Shown: one piece after another, positions 52,111-60,564 of the stretch
How the letters are laid out: every line of letters starts with the position of its first letter
Numbering within the stretch: position 1 is the stretch's first letter
NCBI GenBank assembly: GCA_029262555.1
Contig: JAJCZE010000009.1
Coordinates: forward strand, 1-64,000
From: Candidatus Babelota bacterium
GTDB lineage: Bacteria > Babelota > Babeliae > Babelales > Vermiphilaceae
Length of the DNA stretch: 64,000 nucleotides
Reading direction: 5' to 3'
Notes under the pieces: generated by a model
Seen by the model: only the letters and a program-made list of their open reading frames with translations
Told to the model about the DNA's origin: nothing
Database searches by the model: none
Translations under genes and position numbers: made by a program

Positions 52111-53205
52111 TTAATTAACCACCATCAACTCTTTAGCCTCATCATATAGCTTGCGTAACTCACGAGCCTGCTTACGACTCACTTTTCGTTTGCCATAATA
52201 GACATGGTTTAAGACCGGCCATAATTCATCGCGAAGATCAGTGCCATCCGGCATATCGAGTACCGCTTCTTGAAAGAAAAATGAACCTACTGGATTAAAA
52301 CGATGATACGATACAGCCATCATCAGATCCTGCTCTGCCGGATCAAGATCAGACAATTTTTTACCATGAGTTTTTAAAATTCGTTTTACGCGTTGTTTTG
52401 CCCACTCTGGCGCTTTTTGAAACATATATCCCAGCCCAAGCACTCCCGCTGCAATCAAGCTACGCTGTGGCGTAAACCATGGTGATGGAACATCGTCAGT
52501 ATCATCAGACTGCTGGTCACTAGGTGGCCGCGGGTTACTGATAGGTGAAGAAGGAGCAAGCCGCTTAACCCATTCATCTCCCGCTTCATGCGCTCGCGCA
52601 CGCAATTCAGGAATCTGTATTTCTTTATCATTTTCTGAACCAGTGCGCATAATATCATTATACACCCACTCTCTATCTGCGGCAGTTTCAGTTACTCCCG
52701 AACCCAATGGAGGTAGTCCGCCCCCCCTAGGCGCTTGCCTTCCGCGTGTTGACGAAAAAGCAGTAGTAGAAGAGGAAGGAGAAGATCGTAAATACTTTTG
52801 CACCCATCGATCATCTCTACTTGCAGCTGTTTTTTTAATCGCATCCCGTTCTTGCTCGAATTCTATAATTTGCTGACGAAGAGAATCGGCATCAGACATT
52901 TCAGCTTTCGGGCTCTCATCTACTTCAATATCGGACAACGAAAAATCAACATAAGGCGTTTCATCGTTTTCAATTTCTGAAAGATTAAATGACATCCCCC
53001 CATACCTCGCCGTTCTCTCTAGTGGCTTTTGCTCTCTTGGTACACGCACCCCAGCGCGCAATTGTTTTCCCAAGTTAGAAATTGTCTCTCCGAGAATTAT
53101 ATATCGCCCCTCTCTCTCTTGAGGCGTACTCGGTATAGAAAACATAGCAGTTACATTGCTATAAACTAAAAAGCTCATCGCATAGACTAGTGCTTTCAAT
53201 TTCAT
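52111..53205 (-). CDS. Secreted protein with the conserved YYG C-terminal module
   Basis: A signal peptide (KLKALVYAMSFLVYSNVTA) precedes a long, partly disordered, charged chain. Residues about 240-255 are hydrophobic (SLIAAGVLGLGYMFQ). The last 80 residues (RVKRILKTHGKKLSDLD, VLNHVYYGKRKVSRKQA) align loosely with the C-terminal module of the ubiquitin-like proteins and of the next gene: a helix with basic residues, a central aromatic helix, then YYG-(K/R/H) followed by a Ser/Thr-x-x-(E/Q) helix. No ubiquitin-like domain is visible. It overlaps the upstream gene by ATGA. Confidence 0.75.
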   Translation of the reverse strand: MKLKALVYAMSFLVYSNVTAMFSIPSTPQEREGRYIILGETISNLGKQLRAGVRVPREQKPLERTARYGGMSFNLSEIENDETPYVDFSLSDIEVDESPKAEMSDADSLRQQIIEFEQERDAIKKTAASRDDRWVQKYLRSSPSSSTTAFSSTRGRQAPRGGGLPPLGSGVTETAADREWVYNDIMRTGSENDKEIQIPELRARAHEAGDEWVKRLAPSSPISNPRPPSDQQSDDTDDVPSPWFTPQRSLIAAGVLGLGYMFQKAPEWAKQRVKRILKTHGKKLSDLDPAEQDLMMAVSYHRFNPVGSFFFQEAVLDMPDGTDLRDELWPVLNHVYYGKRKVSRKQARELRKLYDEAKELMVVN

Positions 53206-54272
53206 TTTAGCCCTCCAAAAAAGCGCTTGAGAAATGCTTGCACTTCAGTCTCTGTTGGCACGCGTCCGTAGTACAACTCTGCAGCGGCACGCGGATCAGC
53301 GCCCAGAAAATCCTCTATAGTACCGGTATTATTTTTTACTAAATACTGCACCGCCCACGGCATGCTAATGTATGCAAGCGCTATTGCGCGCCACATGTTC
53401 GATTGCAGTGGGGAAAGAGATGTTAATTTATATTTGCGCAATAAACGATTTACTTTTCTTTGATACGCACGCTTGCCAATATACGTCGCTAGTGCAAGGC
53501 CAATGGCAGTAGCAATTGCACCACCCGTTCGCTTTAAAATGCCAAACTGATATTTTCGCACTGCTTGTGCTTGTGCTGGTGCTTGTGCTGGTGCTGGTGC
53601 TGGTGCTGGTGCTGGTGCTGGTGCTGGTGCTGGTGCTGGTGCTGGTGCTGGTGCTGGTGCTGGTGCTGGTGCTGGTGCTGGTGCTTGTTGCGCTTTCCAG
53701 TCTTCAAAAGTAACCTCGCGCCCAACTTCACCAGCTCGCTGAGCAGCAATAAATCTTGCTTGCAATAGAGAGTCTTCGGGTAGTCGCTCTAAGCCTGCTT
53801 GAATTTCACCAGCACGTGCTTGGCGATCTTCAAGTATTTCACGTTGCTGCGCTATGCTCTGATCCAATTCAGCAAGTTGCGCTTGTTTTTGATCAAAATT
53901 CATCCTTCTTTTTATACCCCGAATCCTATCCGAAATCCCTGACCTTTCTGCTGAAGCCTCAGATTCAGCGGTTACTGCACGCCCATGCTCCAGCCCCTCC
54001 GACGCTTCCAACATAGCCTGCGCATCACGAACAACTCCCTCTACTTCTTCTAATTTAGCACCCAACTGCATTAGCCGAGGATCAGAAAGCTCATCCTGCA
54101 ATTGCCTCTGCTCAGCCCGCAACTCTGCAAGGGCTTGCTCAGCTTGCGCAATTTCACCTGCAACTGATGTTTGCTCACCAATAAGACCCCTCGCTCGCAC
54201 AATAGGATCCATTCCCCACATCTGAGGCATCAGCACCAAACTCAACATAAACAGTAATAATTTTTTATTCAT
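53202..54272 (-). CDS. Secreted coiled-coil protein with Ala-Pro repeat and YYG C-terminal module
   Basis: A signal peptide (KKLLLFMLSLVLMPQMWG) is followed by a coiled coil (about 30-185; EQALAELRAEQRQLQDEL), an Ala-Pro dipeptide run of about 17 repeats (about 197-240, encoded by a hexanucleotide repeat), a hydrophobic segment (GGAIATAIGLALATYIG) and the C-terminal module (YQRKVNRLLRKYKLTSLSPL, PWAVQYLVKNNTG, ELYYGRVPTETE). The module matches that of the Ubl proteins well: RKY-L..L..LQ, LV(R/K)NN.G, DF.G..PRA, YYG..P. The Ala-Pro run makes a stiff rod that would hold the module away from the coiled coil. Confidence 0.8.
   Translation of the reverse strand: MNKKLLLFMLSLVLMPQMWGMDPIVRARGLIGEQTSVAGEIAQAEQALAELRAEQRQLQDELSDPRLMQLGAKLEEVEGVVRDAQAMLEASEGLEHGRAVTAESEASAERSGISDRIRGIKRRMNFDQKQAQLAELDQSIAQQREILEDRQARAGEIQAGLERLPEDSLLQARFIAAQRAGEVGREVTFEDWKAQQAPAPAPAPAPAPAPAPAPAPAPAPAPAPAPAPAQAPAQAQAVRKYQFGILKRTGGAIATAIGLALATYIGKRAYQRKVNRLLRKYKLTSLSPLQSNMWRAIALAYISMPWAVQYLVKNNTGTIEDFLGADPRAAAELYYGRVPTETEVQAFLKRFFGGLK
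53563..53690. repeat. Hexanucleotide tandem repeat (GCTGGT) coding for Ala-Pro
   Basis: About 20 near-perfect copies of gctggt (agcacc-type on the coding strand), with cttgtg variants at the left end. Because the unit is six bases, gain or loss keeps the frame and changes only the length of the Ala-Pro rod. Confidence 0.9.
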
Positions 54273-54475
54273 AATTCCCCCAATAGATACTTTTTTATAT
54301 TTCTATTTTCATTATACATCAAAAAAGCGCCCTATCACAATCAACCACCTCATAAACCAGCAAAACCCTCATCTTTTACTTTATCCAGCCATTGAAACCC
54401 CAAGCTTTATTGCAATATGAAATTACAATCAGCTATCATTGAGAGTGTGAAGCATCGTAAAATAAGGAGCTGGTT

Positions 54476-54700
54476 ATGAAGAACGCACTACTCATTATCT
54501 CACTGATATGCACGGCGATACCATTTCAAATAGAAAGCTGCCCGAGCTGCCTTGGGCGCATCGAACAAGAAAGCCCGCCCTTTTTTACGGACGAGTTTTA
54601 TACGCAAACTACGCAAAGCGCGGATCACCTCTATCAAAAACTTCTTGCACAGCAAGCAAAAGAGAATAAATCCGAATCTCAAAAGCAGGAGGCGTCATGA
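54476..54700 (+). CDS. Small secreted protein with CxxC
   Basis: A signal peptide (KNALLIISLICTAIPFQIES) is followed by CPSCLGRIE and a hydrophilic, mostly polar tail ending in a Lys/Glu/Gln-rich segment. The mature protein is only about 53 residues. The CPSC pair could be redox-active or bind metal. AAGGAG precedes the ATG, and the stop overlaps the next gene by ATGA. Confidence 0.6.
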   Translation: MKNALLIISLICTAIPFQIESCPSCLGRIEQESPPFFTDEFYTQTTQSADHLYQKLLAQQAKENKSESQKQEAS

Positions 54701-55044
54701 AAAAAATAATAGCTACGTTTTTTTTACTCTTAAGCACTTTTTGTGCTTATGGCCAGCCAGGATGTATGAGCAAATCACAAAATTTAAAGCAAAAATACGA
54801 TTCAAAAGCATGGCATTATGTAGCGTGTAATTGCGATTGCAAAAAAAATGCCCCAAAAGGCCTTTACGCACAAAAGCAAAATAAATGCCTTGAGTGCGGG
54901 CACCGGCATGAGCCGCAGCCGCTTATCTTTATGAAGCAAACGGTTGCACATAATCAAAAAACATCTTCTTTTCCCCCTTCTGCTCGGGGTGTGGTCCAGA
55001 GTGCAATTAATCGCTATAGGAGCTCAAAGTCCAAAATCAACTAA
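54697..55044 (+). CDS. Small secreted Cys-rich protein, possible zinc ribbon
   Basis: A signal peptide (KKIIATFFLLLSTFCAYG) precedes a chain with Cys/His residues in CNCDCKKN and CLECGHRHEP, about 20 residues apart. The C-x-C-x-C ... C-x2-C spacing could form a zinc ribbon. WHYVACNCDCKK and GLYAQKQNKCLECG flank them. The tail is basic. It is coupled to the previous gene by a four-base overlap. No family is assigned. Confidence 0.6.
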   Translation: MKKIIATFFLLLSTFCAYGQPGCMSKSQNLKQKYDSKAWHYVACNCDCKKNAPKGLYAQKQNKCLECGHRHEPQPLIFMKQTVAHNQKTSSFPPSARGVVQSAINRYRSSKSKIN

Positions 55045-55054
55045 ATCCATAATC

Positions 55055-55370
55055 TTTCTTCGTTCGCCCTGCCTGTACGGCGTAGCTTTGTGCAAAGCCT
55101 GGGACTCTTCAATAAACTCCGAACTAAAGGCTGCGCTCATCCCTCTCTCCGTTTAACCCTACCTTTCTAAAGCTTCGTAGGGATCCCCAACCGTTCGCCC
55201 TGAGCTTGTCGAAGGGTCAATAATATTTCTCAATATCTTAATTCTCAAGTCAAAAAAATATACATAAATGATTTTACATTCAACCGTTCGATACCCTTCG
55301 ACAAGCTCAGGGCGAACGGTATGGGTCCCGACGAGATCTAAGCGAGTTGGGTAAAACGGTGATTTTGACA
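55055..55370. repeat. Short-repeat cluster with inverted pair
   Basis: Degraded copies at about 55061-55120 are followed by an inverted pair at 55191-55216 and 55294-55320 with a 77-bp AT-rich spacer, then a 40-bp-type unit remnant to about 55360. It fills the gap 55045-55433. Confidence 0.82.
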
Positions 55371-55433
55371 CTCCCACCCTAAGCAAGTACCCTGAAAGAG
55401 ATACTAATACGCTCATTTTAGGGGAGCATGCAT

Positions 55434-56714
55434 ATGAATAATTCACGTCATATCAAGCAAATAGCTCTCGCGGCCTGCGGGGTTTTATCGCTTTTGTGCG
55501 TGGTTGGCGCCGTGGCAGACCATGATTCTACTATCACAAAACACAATCGCCACGTAACCGGCGCTCCGTCCAAAAAAGATGCAATGAAATGGTTCTTTGA
55601 AGGGGCCGGAATTTACTTTCTCAATCATTATCATCCAACGTGGCAGCACGGGGTACAAGAAACCTATGATGATCAAAAAGAGCAATCAAAGCTCTTTCAA
55701 TATCGCCTCCAAATAGAACACATCACTGACACCGATCCTCAGATGCAGATCAATCATAAACGGCCTACTATCTACTTTCATGGGTGGGGAGATGTTAAAA
55801 ACAGCGCCAAACTGCTTAAAGCATTTTGCGATGTATTGCCGGGGGATATTGTAACGTTTCATTTTCGCGATCGAGGCGTTATTATTCCAAAAATTAGATA
55901 TGCTAATTTAGGCCAATTGCCAGACGTACTTTCTGCGATTTATACACTCAAGTGGACGGTTGAAAAATTGCAACCAGAAGCGCTCGATCTCTTTGGCTAT
56001 TCACGAGGCGGAGCAACGGTTTTAAATACGATTGCCGTGCTTAATGATACAACCGGCACATTTGATGCTGAGCTTGCTCGCATTGGCGTTTCACGCATCA
56101 TGCGCACCCAACTGCTTGAACTGATTCAAAAAGGGTGCCACGTATTAGACTGTCCACTCACCGATATGAATGTCACCATGAATGAATTCATCAAGCATAA
56201 AATGGGATCATTTGCTCACCGCAAAATGCCGTTCTTAATGAATACGTTCGAAAAAATCACTCATTATAAATCAACCGGACTGCAAGGCATTGCCTCAGCA
56301 CAATCATTTAAAGGGCTTTCGCTGAATATGCTCCTACACTTTCAGCATCACGATACGATTGTATCAAACGCGAATGATGCGCGGCTCTATGAAGCGCTGT
56401 ATCAGCACAATCCTAAAACAACCTTTCTTGTGCTTGGCAATGATGGTGGCCACATTCACTCGCATAATACGTTAGCGCATACGCTCCACAGCTTTAAAAA
56501 GAAGTTTGGTGGCTCCTATGATCCAGAATACGCGCTGCAATATGAAGCCACCAAAGAGATGCTCCCTGAAGCACAGCGACTCGAATGCCCTGGCCCAAAA
56601 GCACGATCTTTGATTGATGAGTATTATGCAGAGTGCGCTGCATGCAAGCAACGCAAAAAGGGCTCTTTAAAAAAAGAGCGCGGAAATCGTATTGTGCAGG
56701 TTGTGGCTGAATAG
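55434..56714 (+). CDS. Secreted or membrane-anchored alpha/beta hydrolase-like protein (paralogue)
   Basis: Paralogue of the gene at 1488-2645. A hydrophobic N-terminus (IALAACGVLSLLCVVGAVA) is followed by PTIYFHGWGD, KNSAKLLKAFCDVLPGDIV, the nucleophile elbow LDLFGYSRGGATVLN, and the end block LGNDGGHIHSHNTLAH, KKKFGGSYDPEY. Order and spacing of motifs match the other copy throughout. The substrate is unknown. The second ATG (55434) is at better distance from GGGGAG than the first (55428). The C-terminus adds a Cys-containing basic tail (ECAACKQRKKGSLKKE). Confidence 0.78.
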   Translation: MNNSRHIKQIALAACGVLSLLCVVGAVADHDSTITKHNRHVTGAPSKKDAMKWFFEGAGIYFLNHYHPTWQHGVQETYDDQKEQSKLFQYRLQIEHITDTDPQMQINHKRPTIYFHGWGDVKNSAKLLKAFCDVLPGDIVTFHFRDRGVIIPKIRYANLGQLPDVLSAIYTLKWTVEKLQPEALDLFGYSRGGATVLNTIAVLNDTTGTFDAELARIGVSRIMRTQLLELIQKGCHVLDCPLTDMNVTMNEFIKHKMGSFAHRKMPFLMNTFEKITHYKSTGLQGIASAQSFKGLSLNMLLHFQHHDTIVSNANDARLYEALYQHNPKTTFLVLGNDGGHIHSHNTLAHTLHSFKKKFGGSYDPEYALQYEATKEMLPEAQRLECPGPKARSLIDEYYAECAACKQRKKGSLKKERGNRIVQVVAE

Positions 56715-56769
56715 TTGATTTGGCGAAATCTTGTCGCTTTTTAAATTTCATTCTTAATGATGTTATTTT

Positions 56770-57371
56770 AAATTTCATTTTATTATTGCTTTAGTAGTAT
56801 TTTTTTCTACAACACTTCATATAATCTATCCTTCTCAACTTCGCCCCTCCGCGGGAAGCGCAAATGTATTGCTTGCCCAATACATTTAATACAAGGGCAC
56901 ATAAGAGAAGCATCTCTTATGTATCTCTCTACGCTTGAGGCGGATACCATTCGCCTAACTTAGCTTGGAGTAAATTACTTTTCTGCGTTGTAGCTGCGGC
57001 TCATATATCCGACAAGCTAGATCAGAATCGCTTAATTTATAATGGCAGGCTTGAGTGTGCAGCGAATGCGAACTATTCAAGCCTACCTTGTTTTGCGCAA
57101 CATAAAGGTCAAAAGTCATTCGCGATTACATGCCCTCTGAGCCGTATAGGCGTCTTGTAGAAAGTTATACTCTAAGCAAAGTTAGGCGAATGGGGAGCAT
57201 TTTAATCGCAGAGAGATACATAAGAGAAACCTCTCTTATGTGCCCTTTTAGTTGAGGTATTTTGGGCAAGCAAAATACCTCATGCTGCCTGCAAAGGCCA
57301 ACATGAAATTACAAAATAAAACAACAATCGGTAGAGCAAAAAGCTACTAATGCAAAACAAAAATGAAATTT
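56770..57371 (+). mobile_element. Palindromic element, copy E (about 600 bp)
   Basis: Bounded by AAATTTCATTTTATTATT and AAAATGAAATTT. The left arm has CGCCCCTCCGCGGGAAGCG, AAATGTATT/AATACATTT and ATAAGAGA/TCTCTTAT hairpins; the right arm has GAGGTATTTT/AAAATACCTC. The core keeps AGGCTTGAG..TTCAAGCCT. A second AAATTTCATT just upstream (56743) hints at insertion beside an older end. Confidence 0.85.
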
Positions 57372-57379
57372 AAAAAAAA

Positions 57380-59767
57380 TTAACCCCGCTTTTTCTGCCG
57401 CAATAAAAACGGAATAACCGAATCCGCATTCAATGAAATAGAATCAATCCCTTTGGAAATTAAAAATTGGGCAACTTCAGGATAATCGGATGGCGCCTGG
57501 CCACAAATGCCAATATATTTCTTTTGAGCATGCGCACCCGTAATAGCTATTTCAAATAGTTTCATAACAGCCGGATCACGCTCATCAAATAGATCTGCAA
57601 GCAATGCCGAATCACGATCAACACCCAGTGCGAGTTGCGTAAGATCATTTGATCCAATAGAAAAGCCATCAAAGTATTTTGCAAACTGCTCGATTAAAAG
57701 TACATTCGATGGCACCTCACACATCATCACCAATTCTAAACCATCAACGCCCTTTTTAAGACCGCATGATGCCATTAAATCAATTACCCCTTTTGCTTCA
57801 TCAACAGTACGCACAAACGGAATCATCACCTTGATATTTTTCAACCCCATCAATTCACGCGCTTTACGTACCGCCTGAAGTTCCAAACAAAACGCTTCTT
57901 GATACTGTTCATGGGTATATCGCGATGCACCGCGAAAACCAAGCATTGGATTTGATTCTTCCTGCTCGAAATACTGGCCACCAATTAAATTGCGATATTC
58001 GTTTGATTTAAAGTCAGAAAGACGCACAATCACCGGCCGCGGATAAAACGCTGCTGCAATCGTACCCATTCCTTGCGCCAAACTATCCACAAAAAAATCA
58101 GTGTTACTGGAATACGCGGCCGTCAGAGATTCAATCTGTTTTTTAATGCGTGCGCTTTTTATTTTTTCAGGATGAAGTAATGCCATCGGATGCGCTTTTA
58201 CGCTATTGGCGATAATGTATTCAACTCGCGCAAGCCCAACACCATCTACCGGCAACGCACTCACTCCAAATGCAGCTTCAGGCGCTGCAATATTTATCAT
58301 TAATGGAACGGGAGATTTCGGAACCTTATCGCAATTAATCTTATCCGTTTCATACGGAATTTCGCCCTGATAGACATACCCTACCGCTCCCTGCGAGCAA
58401 TCAAGCGTAATCGGAGTGCCATTTTTTATTGTTTTGGTCGCATCACCAGTGCCAACGAGTGCTGGCGTATCAAGCTCGCGGCTCACGATCGCTGCATGGC
58501 ACGTGCGCCCTCCCAGATCAGTAATAATACCGCCAGCCAACTTCATAACCGGCACCCAATCAGGATCAGTCATTTTCGTGATGATAATATCACCCTTTTT
58601 CACCTTAGAGATATCTTTTGCGGATTGTATTACGCGTGCTATGCCAGATACAATGTGCGATCCGATGCTGAGTCCAGACGTAAGTTGTATTTTTTGCGAT
58701 GGTTTTTTGAGTAATCGATGCGTTGTGTACACGCACTGTTTTGCCTGCCCATGCACAGTCTCTGGACGTGCTTGCACAATGTAAAGCTTTCCATCAGTGC
58801 CATCTTTTGCCCATTCAACGTCCATGGGAGTCCAACGCTTATTAAGCTTTGAATAATATGCATCAATAGTTTGCACCATTTGCGCAAGGGAAAGAATTTC
58901 TGTATCGCTCAAACAAAAGCGCTGTTGCTCTTTTTTTGGTACGGCTACTTTTTTCACCGGGTGCGTCTTTGAACTGCTGTATACTATTTTTATTTTTTTA
59001 TCACCGAGTCGTTTTTTAATAATCGGCGCATGCCCTGTTGCAAGCGTTGGTTTGAATACAAAATACTCATCCGGATTTACGATTCCTTGCACAATACTTT
59101 CGCCCAATCCATATGCAGCATCAATCATTACCACATCCTTAAAGCCGGTTTCTGTATCCACTGAAAAGGCAACGCCGGATACTGCTTTATCAGAACGAAT
59201 CATTTTTTGCACCCCTACAGAAAGCGCAACGTCAAAATGATCAAACCCTTTTTCTATGCGATAGATAATGGCACGATCGGTAAAAAGCGATGCCATGCTT
59301 TTTTGGCATGCACGGAGCAATGCTTTTTCGCCACGTACATTTAAAAACGTTTCTTGTTGGCCGGCAAACGATGCTGTTGGCAAATCTTCTGCCGTTGCTG
59401 ATGAACGAACGGCAACATCACATGCTTTTGATCCACACAACTTTTTATATGCTAAGACAATCTCTTTTTGAAGGTCTTCTGGCATCTGTGCATCCGCAAT
59501 TAAACGACGCACTGCTATACCTGTTCGCTTTAAGCTGCTCATATCTTTTGGGCGTAGCTTGCCCATGAGATCACGCAAGCGATCTTCGAGGTCATTATAT
59601 TGAAGATAGTAGCGATACGCTTCTGCCGTTATGGCAAAGCCATTGGGAATAGTCACGCCCTTTTTTTTCAATGCACGAATCATTTCCCCTAAGGATGCAT
59701 TTTTACCCCCAACAATTCCCACATCTTTATTAGTCAAAGAATCAAACCATCGCACGTATGCTGCCAT
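57380..59767 (-). CDS. ppsA: Phosphoenolpyruvate synthase
   Basis: Makes PEP from pyruvate and ATP. The N-terminal ATP-binding domain has GGKNASLGEM and VAVRSSATAEDLPTASFAGQ. The mobile phosphohistidine domain has GGRTCHAAIVSRELDTPALV (His phosphorylated). The C-terminal PEP/pyruvate barrel has NPMLGFRGASRY, GSNDLTQLALGVDRDS and ICGQAPSDYPE. The 795-aa length is typical. It suggests gluconeogenic capacity or PEP supply for sugar-nucleotide and wall synthesis. It is followed by palindromic element E. Confidence 0.96.
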   Translation of the reverse strand: MAAYVRWFDSLTNKDVGIVGGKNASLGEMIRALKKKGVTIPNGFAITAEAYRYYLQYNDLEDRLRDLMGKLRPKDMSSLKRTGIAVRRLIADAQMPEDLQKEIVLAYKKLCGSKACDVAVRSSATAEDLPTASFAGQQETFLNVRGEKALLRACQKSMASLFTDRAIIYRIEKGFDHFDVALSVGVQKMIRSDKAVSGVAFSVDTETGFKDVVMIDAAYGLGESIVQGIVNPDEYFVFKPTLATGHAPIIKKRLGDKKIKIVYSSSKTHPVKKVAVPKKEQQRFCLSDTEILSLAQMVQTIDAYYSKLNKRWTPMDVEWAKDGTDGKLYIVQARPETVHGQAKQCVYTTHRLLKKPSQKIQLTSGLSIGSHIVSGIARVIQSAKDISKVKKGDIIITKMTDPDWVPVMKLAGGIITDLGGRTCHAAIVSRELDTPALVGTGDATKTIKNGTPITLDCSQGAVGYVYQGEIPYETDKINCDKVPKSPVPLMINIAAPEAAFGVSALPVDGVGLARVEYIIANSVKAHPMALLHPEKIKSARIKKQIESLTAAYSSNTDFFVDSLAQGMGTIAAAFYPRPVIVRLSDFKSNEYRNLIGGQYFEQEESNPMLGFRGASRYTHEQYQEAFCLELQAVRKARELMGLKNIKVMIPFVRTVDEAKGVIDLMASCGLKKGVDGLELVMMCEVPSNVLLIEQFAKYFDGFSIGSNDLTQLALGVDRDSALLADLFDERDPAVMKLFEIAITGAHAQKKYIGICGQAPSDYPEVAQFLISKGIDSISLNADSVIPFLLRQKKRG

Positions 59768-59780
59768 TATAACCCTTTTA

Positions 59781-60341
59781 TTATTTTTGAAGTCGTTGAT
59801 ACGTGCCGACTAACCGAGCCTTACCCAGCACTTTACCTTCTGCCGCTCGAATCGCTTCTTTCTTTGTTGCCGTTTTTTTCAAACGAAGTGGCTCAGAAAG
59901 CGCATATAAGTCAAACACATACCGATGCTTTCGAACAGGTGGGCACGGCCCTCCCCAATCAGTAGTGCCCCAGTGATTAGTCCCTTCAGTGCCTTTATAG
60001 TATGCAATATTGGCATGAGCTGGAAGGTGTGTAACCGTTGCGGGCAGATTGAATACGAGCCAATGAATCCATGTACCTCCTCGCGCATCAACATCGTTGC
60101 AAACCAACATAAAACTATTAGTACCTTTGGGCACATTCTTCCATCGCAATGGAGGCGAAATATCCTCTCCATCGCAGGTATACACGCTTGGAATTGCTCC
60201 ATCATTTGGAAATGCAGAAGAAGAAAGCTTCATATCTGTCGCAATTTCCTTCTTTGCTTTCGGACGACGACGCCTAATTGCATCAAGCGGAAACACGGTA
60301 CAAAGCACCAACGCCAGAGATAATAATTTAGAATAGTTCAC
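59781..60341 (-). CDS. Secreted PEBP (YbhB/YbcL, Raf-kinase-inhibitor-like) protein
   Basis: After a signal peptide (NYSKLLSLALVLCTVFPLDA) and a basic stretch, the PEBP fold is clear: YTCDGEDISPPLRW, MLVCNDVDARGGTWIHWLVF (the DPD-type motif reads NDVDARGGTWIHW) and GPCPPVRKHRYVFDLYAL. Eukaryotic members bind phospholipids or kinases; bacterial ones are little understood. It lies 13 bp downstream of ppsA's start on the same strand, so it precedes ppsA in transcription and may be cotranscribed with it. Confidence 0.88.
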   Translation of the reverse strand: MNYSKLLSLALVLCTVFPLDAIRRRRPKAKKEIATDMKLSSSAFPNDGAIPSVYTCDGEDISPPLRWKNVPKGTNSFMLVCNDVDARGGTWIHWLVFNLPATVTHLPAHANIAYYKGTEGTNHWGTTDWGGPCPPVRKHRYVFDLYALSEPLRLKKTATKKEAIRAAEGKVLGKARLVGTYQRLQK

Positions 60342-60368
60342 GAAAAACTCCTTTTTATCCGCTCGAAA

Positions 60369-60394
60369 CCCTTCGACACGCTCAGGGCGAACGG
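60369..60394. repeat. Single short repeat
   Basis: ccttcgacacgctcagggcg and adjoining bases between the PEBP gene and brnQ; one base differs from the usual core. Confidence 0.7.
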
Positions 60395-60564
60395 GATGGA
60401 CAAAGCTCCTTTTTTATATGCTCCTTCCCTCAAAAACTCTCTCCTTTTTTCTTCCTCCAGTATTATGTGGCAGCCAGGAGAAATCAATCCTCAATTTACA
60501 TAGTGCCTGATTTAGGGCATACTTTTGAGGTAATTATCTCTATTTTGAACCATTTACACAAAGG

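Noticed and set aside
53516-53768. Open frames of Leu-Val, Cys-Trp and His-Gln repeats over the hexanucleotide array
   Set aside because: They are shadows in other frames of the Ala-Pro coding repeat at 53202-54272.
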